Positions 1 to 5,646 of a stretch of DNA of 5,646 nt are shown piece by piece. How positions within the stretch are numbered: position 1 is the first letter of the stretch; every line of letters begins with the position of its first letter. Origin of the DNA: Candidatus Bipolaricaulota bacterium (GTDB taxonomy: Bacteria; Bipolaricaulota; Bipolaricaulia; Bipolaricaulales; Bipolaricaulaceae); contig JAJOKL010000064.1 in the NCBI GenBank assembly GCA_021129895.1, positions 1 through 5,646 on the forward strand, given 5' to 3'. The notes below the pieces were generated by a model. It did no database searches, was not told the DNA's origin, and saw nothing but the letters and a program-made list of their open reading frames with translations. Both the position numbers and the translations under genes were made by a program.

Positions 1-44
1 GCCAATTTACCCCTCACTATCATAGTCCCTCAGGCCCCTCTTAT

Positions 45-74
45 TCAACACAGCAGCTTGTAGCTCGGTATCAT
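45..74 (+). promoter_or_regulatory. Candidate promoter for the DNA glycosylase gene
   Basis: A TATCAT hexamer at 69-74 matches the -10 consensus TATAAT at 5 of 6 positions. TCAACA at 45-50 matches TTGACA at 4 of 6, with an 18-base spacer. The surrounding 81 bases are clearly less GC-rich than the genes. The -10 box ends seven bases before the GTG start at 82, so transcription would begin at or next to the start codon. That would give a leaderless mRNA, consistent with the lack of a Shine-Dalgarno sequence. A second TATCAT at 18-23 has no visible -35 in the window. The call rests on consensus matching alone. Confidence 0.45.
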
Positions 75-81
75 CCCGTCC

Positions 82-747
82 GTGAGCCAGATCGCTGGTC
101 TGCTACTCGAAATCTACCGACGACTCCTGCGAGCCTATGGCCCCCAGGGTTGGTGGCCGGCGGACACCCCCTTCGAGGTCATGGTGGGGGCGCTCCTCAC
201 CCAGGCCACCGCCTGGCGCAACGTGGAACGGGCCATCGCCCGGCTCAAGGAAGCCGGGGCCCTGTCCCCGAAAGGGATCGCCGCCCTCTCCCAGCGACGG
301 CTTGAGGAACTGATCCGCCCGTCCGGCTTCTTCCGCCAAAAGGCGCGGCGGCTCAAGGCGCTGGTGGAGCTGGTGCTGAACCAGGGCGGGGTGGAGGGCC
401 TGCTCTCGCTTCCCCCGGAGGAGCTGCGGGAAACGCTCCTTTCCGTCCCGGGGATAGGCCCGGAGACCGCCGACTCGATCTTGCTTTACGCCGCAGGTCA
501 CCCCGTGTTCGTGGTGGACGCCTACACCATCCGCATCCTGACCCGGCTGGGATTGCTGGGAGGCGAGCCGGCTCGATACGAAGAGGTGCAGGAGCTATTC
601 GAAAAGAACCTCCCGCCCGACCCCCAGCTCTACGCCGAGTACCACGCCCTGTTGGTGCGACACGCAAAAGACCACTGTCGGGCCCGTCCCCGGTGCGGCG
701 GCTGCCCATTGGGGGAACTGTGCCCGGCTTCTGGCCGCGGCGGGTAA
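82..747 (+). CDS. HhH-GPD DNA glycosylase, endonuclease III-related (MagIII-like)
   Basis: This is a base-excision repair glycosylase that would remove damaged bases by cutting the N-glycosidic bond; alkylated purines are the likely substrate by analogy with Helicobacter MagIII. The 221 residues match the family in length. Residues 24-26 (WWP) and W45 sit where MagIII has its aromatic base pocket (from memory W24, W25, P26, F45). The helix-hairpin-helix is at about 121-131 (VPGIGPETAD) and the catalytic Asp is D146 in FVVDAY. E128 replaces the catalytic Lys of endonuclease III, so a monofunctional glycosylase without lyase activity is expected. C199, C205, C208 and C214 form a Cx5Cx2Cx5C loop, one residue tighter than the Cx6Cx2Cx5C of endonuclease III, and probably bind [4Fe-4S]. 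GTG 82 is the first start after the in-frame TAG at 61-63; the next Met (M34) lies inside a conserved segment. No ribosome binding site is visible. The family is secure; substrate is inferred. Confidence 0.93.
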   Translation: MSQIAGLLLEIYRRLLRAYGPQGWWPADTPFEVMVGALLTQATAWRNVERAIARLKEAGALSPKGIAALSQRRLEELIRPSGFFRQKARRLKALVELVLNQGGVEGLLSLPPEELRETLLSVPGIGPETADSILLYAAGHPVFVVDAYTIRILTRLGLLGGEPARYEEVQELFEKNLPPDPQLYAEYHALLVRHAKDHCRARPRCGGCPLGELCPASGRGG

Positions 748-766
748 ACTATCTTCTGGAATCGAA

Positions 767-791
767 GCCTGCGGCACGGCCGCCGGCATTT
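767..791 (+). terminator. Possible weak terminator or leader hairpin
   Basis: Arms 767-775 and 779-787 pair at 8 of 9 positions, with one T-C mismatch, around a three-base ACG loop. A short ATTT follows. The T-run is too short for a textbook intrinsic terminator. The hairpin ends only eight bases before the Shine-Dalgarno of the next gene, so it could equally shape that gene's leader. Confidence 0.3.
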
Positions 792-794
792 CTC

Positions 795-803
795 AAGGGG
801 GGA
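795..803 (+). promoter_or_regulatory. Strong ribosome binding site of the WD40 gene
   Basis: AAGGGGGGA lies six to seven bases before ATG 809, a strong Shine-Dalgarno match at good spacing. It favours ATG 809 over the out-of-frame ATG at 805. It is the only well-placed Shine-Dalgarno among the three gene starts, so this gene is probably translated from a leadered mRNA, unlike its neighbours. Confidence 0.75.
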
Positions 804-808
804 AATGA

Positions 809-2014
809 ATGCATAGCAAGGCTCTTGTCCTCGTGCTCGTCTCGCTGTTGGTGACCGCCCTGGCCGGGGCCGGGGAATGGGCCCCGCTGGTCCGCCTGGG
901 CCGGGGGGTGGTGAAGGGCATCCAATACGGCCCCACCGGGGAGCTGCTGGTCCTGACCAGCGTGGGCCTGGACCGGTGGGACCGGGTGGGCACCCTGCGC
1001 GGCTCCCAGGAGGTTCACACCCCGTTCCCAGCCGTGTTGGCCGCTTCCTCCGGCCTGGTGGCGGTGGGCAGCCGCACCGGCACCGTGGAGGTGTGGGGGG
1101 AGGGGGGAGCGCCGCTTTTCTCCGTCCGCGCTCACCTCGGTGAGGTCACCGCCCTGGCTTTCTCTCCGGATGGGGCGGTTCTCGCCGGGGGGACGGCCAT
1201 CGGGGGGGTGGACCTGTGGAGCGCCGAGGATTGGGCCGCGATCAGGAGCCTAAGTGGGCCTGAATCCGCGGTGGCGGGAGTGGCCTTCTCCCCGGACGGG
1301 GGGTTACTCGCGGCGGTGGACAGCGACGCCAAGCTGTGGGCGTGGGTCCCGAGTTCTGGGGGGCTTCGGTTCGAAGTGGAGGCCCATCGGAAGCCCATTT
1401 CCCGGGTGGCCTTCTCCCCGGATGGGAAGGTAATCGCCACCTGTTCCATGGACGAGACGGTACGGCTATGGGACGGGGAGAGCGGCGAGCTGCTCGCCAC
1501 CCTGTGGCGGGAGCAGCCGGTGCTGTTCGACGACATGCTGTTCGCCCTGGCGTTCTCCCCTCGAGCCAGCCTCCTCGCCGCCGGCTCGGAAAACGGCTCC
1601 ATCATCCTCTGGGATTGGGAGGCCCAGGTCATCGCCCGGGTATTGGAGCGGCACCGGGGGATAGTTCATGCCCTTCAGTTCACGCCTCAGGGGGACCGAC
1701 TCATCTCCGGAGGGCAGGACGGAAGGCTGCTGGTGTGGGAGGTGGAGCGGGGCCGGGTGAGGGAGACCTTCACTTATGGGGACGCGGAAGTGCGGGATCT
1801 TGCCATTTCCCCAGACGGGCGGCTGCTGGCCGCGGGGGGAACGGACGGGGCAGTGCGGATTTGGGATCTTGAGCAGGGGGAGCTGGTGGCGGAACTCACT
1901 GCCCACCTGGACGTGGTCCAGGCGGTGACCTTCTCGCCGGACGGGAGGTTCCTCGTCTCGGCCTCCTTCGACGGCACCGTATTGGTGTGGCCGGTCTCCT
2001 CCAGTGGAGGGTAA
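809..2014 (+). CDS. Exported WD40-repeat beta-propeller protein
   Basis: This 401-residue protein is made almost entirely of WD40 repeats and probably serves as a binding scaffold; no catalytic domain is visible and its partner is unknown. Residues 1-4 (MHSK) form a basic n-region and about 5-19 a hydrophobic core. Cleavage is likely after A19 (ALA-G) or A21 (AGA-G), placing the protein outside the cytoplasmic membrane. Repeat-closing Trp residues occur at 57, 96, 137, 177, 221, 268, 310, 352 and 394, about 39-47 residues apart. The first two repeats are degenerate. From the third on, FSPDG-type turns recur (118-122, 160-164, 202-206, 333-337, 376-380; variants 249-251 and 291-295), as do strand-end motifs such as DETVRLWD and DGAVRIWD. 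The protein ends seven residues after the last Trp, so nothing follows the propeller. It lies 61 bases after the glycosylase and 113 before lhr on the same strand. The family is clear; function is unknown. Confidence 0.9.
   Translation: MHSKALVLVLVSLLVTALAGAGEWAPLVRLGRGVVKGIQYGPTGELLVLTSVGLDRWDRVGTLRGSQEVHTPFPAVLAASSGLVAVGSRTGTVEVWGEGGAPLFSVRAHLGEVTALAFSPDGAVLAGGTAIGGVDLWSAEDWAAIRSLSGPESAVAGVAFSPDGGLLAAVDSDAKLWAWVPSSGGLRFEVEAHRKPISRVAFSPDGKVIATCSMDETVRLWDGESGELLATLWREQPVLFDDMLFALAFSPRASLLAAGSENGSIILWDWEAQVIARVLERHRGIVHALQFTPQGDRLISGGQDGRLLVWEVERGRVRETFTYGDAEVRDLAISPDGRLLAAGGTDGAVRIWDLEQGELVAELTAHLDVVQAVTFSPDGRFLVSASFDGTVLVWPVSSSGG
1280..1945 (+). repeat. DNA-level internal repeats in the WD40 gene
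   Basis: A 21-base unit encoding a V-A/T-F-S-P-D-G turn recurs at 1280-1300, 1406-1426 and 1925-1945. The first two copies differ at one base. A looser copy lies near 1155-1173. These arise from tandem duplication of WD40 repeats and are not mobile. The near-identity of the first two suggests recent blade duplication, gene conversion or strong codon constraint. Confidence 0.6.
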
Positions 2015-2041
2015 CGGGCGGGCTCGGCACCGGCGGCTTCC

Positions 2042-2091
2042 CGGGCTGCCCTTGCTCCACCGGAGGCCCTGGCAGGGGTAAGGCCAGCCCG
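2042..2091 (+). terminator. Long imperfect hairpin after the WD40 gene
   Basis: Arms 2042-2058 and 2075-2091 pair over 17 positions: 14 Watson-Crick pairs, two G-T pairs and one C-C mismatch (2049/2084). The 16-base loop can form a few further pairs. The hairpin starts 27 bases after the WD40 stop codon and ends before the promoter-like box of lhr. No T-run follows on either strand, so it is not a classic intrinsic terminator. It may be a U-less terminator, an mRNA 3'-end stabiliser or a structured leader. The pairing is seen directly; the role is inferred. Confidence 0.45.
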
Positions 2092-2115
2092 CTCCTCCCT
2101 AACAGGCAGGGGACA

Positions 2116-2121
2116 TACAAT
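2116..2121 (+). promoter_or_regulatory. Candidate -10 box for lhr (leaderless start)
   Basis: TACAAT matches TATAAT at 5 of 6 positions and ends six bases before ATG 2128, so transcription would start at or next to that ATG. No convincing -35 is present. The layout mirrors the TATCAT box seven bases before the GTG of the glycosylase. A Shine-Dalgarno-like AGGGGA at 2108-2113 is about 14 bases from ATG 2128, too far for ordinary use. Confidence 0.4.
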
Positions 2122-2127
2122 GGGTTG

Positions 2128-2827
2128 ATGGGCGAGGCTGGAGGAGAACGGGACGTACTGGGGCTGTTTCATCCCCTGGTGGCCCAGTGGTTCCGGGGCT
2201 CGTTTGGGAAACCCACCCCGGCCCAGGCCCTGGGCTGGCCCCCCATCGCCGCCGGGAAACACACGTTGATCCAGGCCCCCACCGGCTCCGGGAAGACCCT
2301 GGCCGCCTTCCTCTACGCCATCGACGAGCTCATCCGCCGCCCTAAGGAGCCGCCCCCAGGGGTCCACACCCTGTACATCTCCCCCTTGAAGGCCCTGGGC
2401 TACGACATCGAGCGCAACCTCCGCTTCCCCCTTTCCGGCATCCAGGAGCTTGCCCAAACCCGTTCCGAGAAGATCCCCGAGGTGCGGGTGGGGGTGAGGA
2501 CCGGGGACACCTCGCAGGCGGAAAGGCAAAAGCTGGTGCGCCGGCCGCCCCACATCCTGATCACCACCCCGGAGTCGCTGCACCTCATGCTCACCTCCCC
2601 CCGGGCCCGGGAGACCTTAAGGACGGTGCGCTTCCTGATCGTGGACGAGATCCACGCCCTGGCGCCGAACAAGCGCGGCACCTTCCTGGCGCTATGCCTG
2701 GAGCGGCTGGTGGAGCTGGCGGGGGAATACCAGCGGATCGGCCTTTCGGCCACCATCCGCCCCCTCCCGGAGGTGGCCCGCTTCCTGGGGGGTTATCGAG
2801 AGCGGGCCTGGACACTGGTCCCCAGGG
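2128..2827 (+). pseudogene. lhr: lhr segment 1: RecA1 helicase domain, intact
   Basis: About 233 residues in the frame of ATG 2128. Visible motifs are the Q-motif region (KPTPAQ, 28-33), Walker A (APTGSGKT, 50-57), SPLKAL (85-90), RTGD (124-127), TTPESL (146-151), the DEIH box (173-176) and SAT (207-209), followed by RPLPEVARFLGG. SATIRPL has Ile where the family usually has Gln. After VPR (residue 233, 2824-2826) this frame loses all resemblance and stops at TGA 2947-2949. Translated alone it would be a 273-residue protein with an ATP-binding lobe and a meaningless tail. Confidence 0.88.
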
Positions 2828-2828
2828 G
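2825..2828 (+). other. lhr: Frameshift site 1 in lhr (G-run)
   Basis: Removing one G from this four-G run joins VPR directly to VEVVDAGLRKEL and restores the family reading. The run begins a G-rich tract (2825-2840) of GG pairs separated by single bases, prone to slippage and possibly able to form a two-layer G-quadruplex. The exact inserted base cannot be fixed, because any change of +1 or -2 between about 2795 and 2828 would do. Confidence 0.7.
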
Positions 2829-3014
2829 TGGAGGTGGTGGACGCTGGGCTCCGCAAGGAGCTGGATATCCAGGTCATCTCCCCGGTCCCGGACATGGCCG
2901 CCCTGCCGGAGGGGACCATCTGGCCGGCCATCTATCAAAGGCTCCTTGAGCTCATCCAAGCCCACCGCTCCACCATCGTGTTCGTGAACAACCGCCGGGC
3001 GGCGGAGCGGATCA
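2828..3014 (+). pseudogene. lhr: lhr segment 2: start of RecA2, shifted frame
   Basis: This segment is one base out of frame with segment 1. It opens with VEVVDAGLRKELDIQV, the family's linker into RecA2, then IWPAIYQRLLELIQAHRS and motif IV (IVFVNNRRAAERIT). It has no credible own ribosome binding site and reads only as the continuation of segment 1. The same frame stays open to a stop at 3995-3997, but beyond about 3017 the translation is Gly/Pro/Arg-rich shadow sequence with no Lhr resemblance. Confidence 0.85.
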
Positions 3015-3035
3015 CTGAACGAGCTAGCTGGCTAG
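3011..3035 (+). other. lhr: Frameshift site 2 plus in-frame TAG in lhr
   Basis: Segment 2 reads RIT at about 3008-3016, while the third frame reads LNELAG from 3015. The family usually has a continuous R-x-T-x-R-L-N-E-L-A here, so the two readings overlap where bases should separate them. A loss of about eight bases fits best; a one-base insertion fits the frame but leaves the helix short. Six codons on, TAG (3033-3035) stands where the family has Glu (GEEVA); GAG to TAG is a single change. GCTAG occurs twice here, eight bases apart. Confidence 0.65.
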
Positions 3036-5646
3036 GAGGTCGCCCAGGTCCACCACGGCTCGGTGGCGAAGGAGCGGCGGCGGGCCCTGGAGGAGGCCCT
3101 CAAAGCGGGAAAACTTCCGGCCCTGGTGGCCACCGCCTCCCTGGAGCTGGGGATCGACATGGGCTTGGTGGAGCTGGTGTGTCAGGTGGAGTCCCCTCGG
3201 GCGGTGGGGCGGGCCGGGCACCTGTTCCGGGCCACGGCCAAGGGCCGGCTCATCCCCAAGACCAGGGCCGACCTTCTGGAGCTGGCGGCGGTGGCCTGGG
3301 GGATGCGGGAGGTGGACCTGGCCCCGGTCAAGGTCCCCAAGAACCCGCTGGACATCCTGGCCCAACAGCTCGTGGCCATGGTGGCCACCGGACCGATCCC
3401 GGTCCAAGACGCCCTCCGTATAGTGCGGCGGGCCTATCCCTATCGGGACCTCCCGGCTCGGGTCTCCCGGGAGGTGGTGCGGATGCTGTCCGGGAGGCCG
3501 GCCCGGGTGGGGCTCCCCTTGCGGGCCCGCCTCTCCTGGGACCCGGTAAACGATGTCCTGTACCCCCTTCCCGGGACCAAGCACGTGGCCATCACCGGGG
3601 GCGGGGCCATCCCCGACACCGGCCAGTTCGGCGTCTACACCACGTCCGGGGACCGGATCGGGGAGCTGGACGAGGAGTTCGTGTACGAGACCCGGGAGGG
3701 GGAGGTGATCATGCTCGGCACCTCCCGCTGGCGGATCCAGGAGATCACCCACGACCGGGTGGTGGTGGCCCCGGCGGCCGGGCCGGCCAAGCTCCCGTTC
3801 TGGCGGGGGGAGCTGTTCTCCCGGGACGTGGCCCTGGGCCGGCGGGTGGGGGCCCTGGCCAGGGAGATCGAAGGGCGCCTGGAGGACCCGGGGCTCATCG
3901 ACTGGCTGCGGGAGGAATGCGCCCTGGAGGAGGCGGCCGCGGAGAACCTGGTCCGCTACATCGCCCGGCAACGGGAGCGCTCGGCGGTGCCCACTGACCG
4001 GAGGGTCGGGAGGGTCGTGATCGAAGCCTTTCCGGACGAGGCCGGCGGCCTCAGGGTGGCCATCCTCACCCCCTACGGGGGCAGGTTCCACCTGGCCTGG
4101 AACTTGGCGCTGCTGGCTGCCTTCCGGCGCCGGCTTTCCCTGGTGCCGGACTCCCTCCACTCCGAAGGGGGGATCCTCCTTCGATTCACCGGGGTCCCGT
4201 TCGGAAAAGCCCTGGAGACGATCCGCTCCGTGAACCACAAAAACGTGGAGGAACACCTGCTTTCGGAGATCCTCTCCTCCCCTTTGTTCGGCCTCAGGTT
4301 CCGCCAGGACGCGGCCCGGGCCCTGCTCCTCCCCCGCGGCCGCACCGGGAGGCGCACCCCGCTTTGGCTACAGCGGCTCAGGGCCAGGGACCTTTTGGTG
4401 GCGGCCAGGGGCGTGGAGGGTTTTCCCATCGTCACCGAGACCCTGCGCGAGATCTTCTCCGACTTCCTGCCCGTGGAGGAGCTGAAGGATTTCCTGCGGC
4501 GGCTCCAGACGGGAGAGCTGGAGCTGGTGGCGAAGGCCCTAAAGGCCCCCTCCCCCTTCAGCGCCTCGCTGCTGTTCGAGTTCCAGGCGGAGTACCTCTA
4601 CCAGTGGGACGAGCCCAAGGCCGCCCCCACCCAGGCCCCCCTCCCCCAGGAGGAGCTGTCCCTCCTTCTGGGCCGGGACCTAGCCGGGGAGATAGACCCG
4701 GAGGCGGTGGAGGTTTTGAGAGCTGGGGCGCGGGCCAGGACCGGGGCGGAGCTGGTGGAGCTGGCACGCCGGGCCGGGGACCTCTCCCCCGAGGAGCTGG
4801 AGGAGCTGGCCTCCCCCGAGGCCCTGGCCGCCTTGCCGGAGCTCCTCTCCTCCGGGCGCCTGGCCCGCCTGGAGGTTTCGGAGTCGGCCTTGCCCCAGCG
4901 GGTCGTGGCCGGAGAGGACCTGCCGCTGTGGCGGCGGGCCCTGGCCGGGGATAGGGAGGCCCAAGCGGAGCTCCTCCGCCGCCACGTCTCTTTCCGGGGA
5001 CTGGTGCCCCTTTCCGAGCTTGCTTCCCGCTATCCGTTCCTGGAGGAGGCGGTGCGGGCCGCCCTGGCCCCCTTCCTGAAAGTGCGCCTCCACGGGGAGG
5101 AATGCGCTACCACCCGCGAGCACCTGGAGGCGTTGCGACGCCTCATCCTGGCCCGTCGGAGGCGCGCCTTCCGGCCCCGCACCCCGGCCGCCTTCCAATG
5201 TTTTCTGTTGCGGCACCAGCGCCGGCATCCGGAGGCCAAGGCGGAAGGGGAACAGGGGCTACGGGAAGTCCTCCGCCTCCTGCAAGGGCTTTTTCTTCCT
5301 TGGCCGCTGTGGGACCTGGACGTGCTACCGAGCAGGGTGGCCGGCTACCGGCGGGAGTGGCTGTCAGACCTACTCCGGCCCGGGGAGCTGGTCTGGGTGG
5401 GCCGCCCCGGCTCAGGCCGGGAGCTCACCGTGGGCTTCGCCTTCCGGGAGGACCTCCCTTGGCTTTTGGCCGCCTATCCCCGGGAGGAGCCAAAACTCCC
5501 GCTTTTGGCAGAAAAAGTTCGAAAAATCCTGTCCCGCCGGGGGCCGAGCTTCCCCATCGAGCTCTCCGGGGAGCTGGGGGCCTCCACCCCGGAGGTGGAG
5601 CGGGCGCTGTGGGCCCAGGCCCGGGCGGGCCTTGCGGCAAGCGATG
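3015..5646 (+). pseudogene. lhr: lhr segment 3: rest of RecA2, Lhr core and C-terminal region
   Basis: This is the third frame. It starts LNELAG, meets TAG at 3033-3035, then is open for 870 codons to the window edge. Landmarks are EVAQVHHGSVAKERR (3036-3080), motif V ATASLELGIDMG (3129-3164), truncated motif VI (3198-3221), NPLDILAQQLVAM (3342-3380, winged-helix region), GELDEEFVYETR and RWRIQEITHDRV (about 3660-3760), PFWRGE (near 3800), RTPLWLQR (near 4355-4380) and PSPFSASLLFEFQAEYLY (near 4550-4605). The family-typical RPRTPAAFQCFLLRHQ lies at 5172-5219 in the C-terminal region. Codon bias stays high-GC throughout. If restarted internally, for example at GTG 3063 or ATG 3159, the product would lack the ATP site and could not be a helicase. 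Confidence 0.87.

Larger units (their letters stand above)
2128..5646 (+). pseudogene. lhr: Lhr-type ATP-dependent helicase, frame-disrupted, 3'-incomplete
   Basis: Lhr is a large superfamily 2 ATPase that moves 3' to 5' on single-stranded DNA and unwinds RNA:DNA hybrids; it is linked to DNA repair. The product is recognisable end to end: RecA1 (Walker A APTGSGKT, DEIH, SAT), RecA2 (IVFVNNRR, ATASLELGIDMG), the winged-helix and beta-barrel Lhr core, then the long C-terminal region of full-length Lhr. About 1,170 residues can be assembled; E. coli and mycobacterial Lhr are about 1,500, so a few hundred lie past the window edge. The frame is broken: a shift near 2825-2828, another near 3011-3017, a TAG at 3033-3035, and an apparent in-frame loss of about seven codons near 3204-3207 that removes LQR of motif VI. 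ATG 2128 is chosen because homology begins just after it (LFHPLVAQWF); TTG 2125 is also possible. Recent pseudogene or consensus error cannot be distinguished here. Confidence 0.88.

Noticed and set aside
1..23. Start of a divergent minus-strand gene (ATG at 23-21, reading M-I-V-R-G-K-L)
   Set aside because: Only seven codons are visible, with an AGGGA too close to the ATG for a normal ribosome binding site. It cannot be supported from this window.
1..63. C-terminal end of an upstream plus-strand gene (20 codons ending in TAG 61-63)
   Set aside because: Its codons are AT-rich at third positions, unlike the genes here, and the peptide is not recognisable. The stretch looks like intergenic promoter DNA.
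1095..1107. Two six-G runs as a G-quadruplex regulatory element
   Set aside because: They lie inside the WD40 coding frame and encode an ordinary Trp-Gly-Glu-Gly-Gly loop; nothing suggests a separate role.
1280..1945. CRISPR-like or mobile repeats
   Set aside because: The repeats are in frame, encode WD40 turns and have irregular spacing, so they are explained by the protein fold.
1774..2583. 269-codon minus-strand open frame spanning the WD40-lhr gap
   Set aside because: It overlaps two recognisable plus-strand genes, has low-complexity composition and no domain.
2824..3035. Programmed ribosomal frameshifting as the explanation for the lhr frame changes
   Set aside because: There is no classic slippery heptamer. 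Two shifts plus a TAG and a motif VI gap would all need separate explanations, and Lhr is not known to use recoding.
2828..3997. 389-codon open stretch as an independent gene
   Set aside because: Only 2828 to about 3014 resembles Lhr. The rest is Gly/Pro/Arg-rich shadow of the true frame, where Lhr motifs continue.
3024..4256. 410-codon minus-strand open frame
   Set aside because: It is antisense to well-conserved Lhr core sequence, is Pro/Gly/His-rich with no recognisable domain, and is typical of high-GC shadow frames.

Overview
The window is 5.6 kb of high-GC bacterial DNA, with strong G/C preference at third codon positions. All three genes lie on the plus strand. It looks like ordinary chromosome: no mobile element, CRISPR array, RNA gene or cassette-like block was found. 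The organism cannot be named. High GC, GTG/ATG starts and start-proximal TANNNT boxes that would give leaderless mRNAs fit several thermophilic or high-GC phyla (Deinococcota-like or poorly sampled lineages), but this is inference.

Region by region: 1-81 is a more AT-rich leader (about half G+C) with a likely -10 box (TATCAT) just before the first gene. 82-747 encodes a 221-residue HhH-GPD DNA glycosylase of the endonuclease III-related/MagIII type with a four-cysteine Fe-S loop. A 61-base gap with a GC hairpin follows. 809-2014 encodes a 401-residue exported WD40 beta-propeller with nine regularly spaced repeat-closing Trp residues and a good ribosome binding site. A 113-base gap holds a long imperfect hairpin (2042-2091) and a TACAAT box six bases before the next start. 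From 2128 to the right edge lies a full-length-type Lhr helicase gene, cut off by the window end.

The main anomaly is that the lhr reading frame is broken. It moves through all three frames within about 200 bases (around 2825 and 3015), carries an in-frame TAG at 3033-3035, and seems to have lost about seven codons, including most of helicase motif VI, near 3204. Everything else in it, including 2.6 kb downstream, remains open and family-like. This is either a recently decayed pseudogene or a local assembly/consensus error.

The glycosylase and Lhr share a DNA-repair theme (base excision and a damage-linked 3'-5' translocase), but the hairpins and separate promoter-like boxes suggest separate transcription units rather than a tight operon. 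The exported WD40 protein has no evident link to repair.
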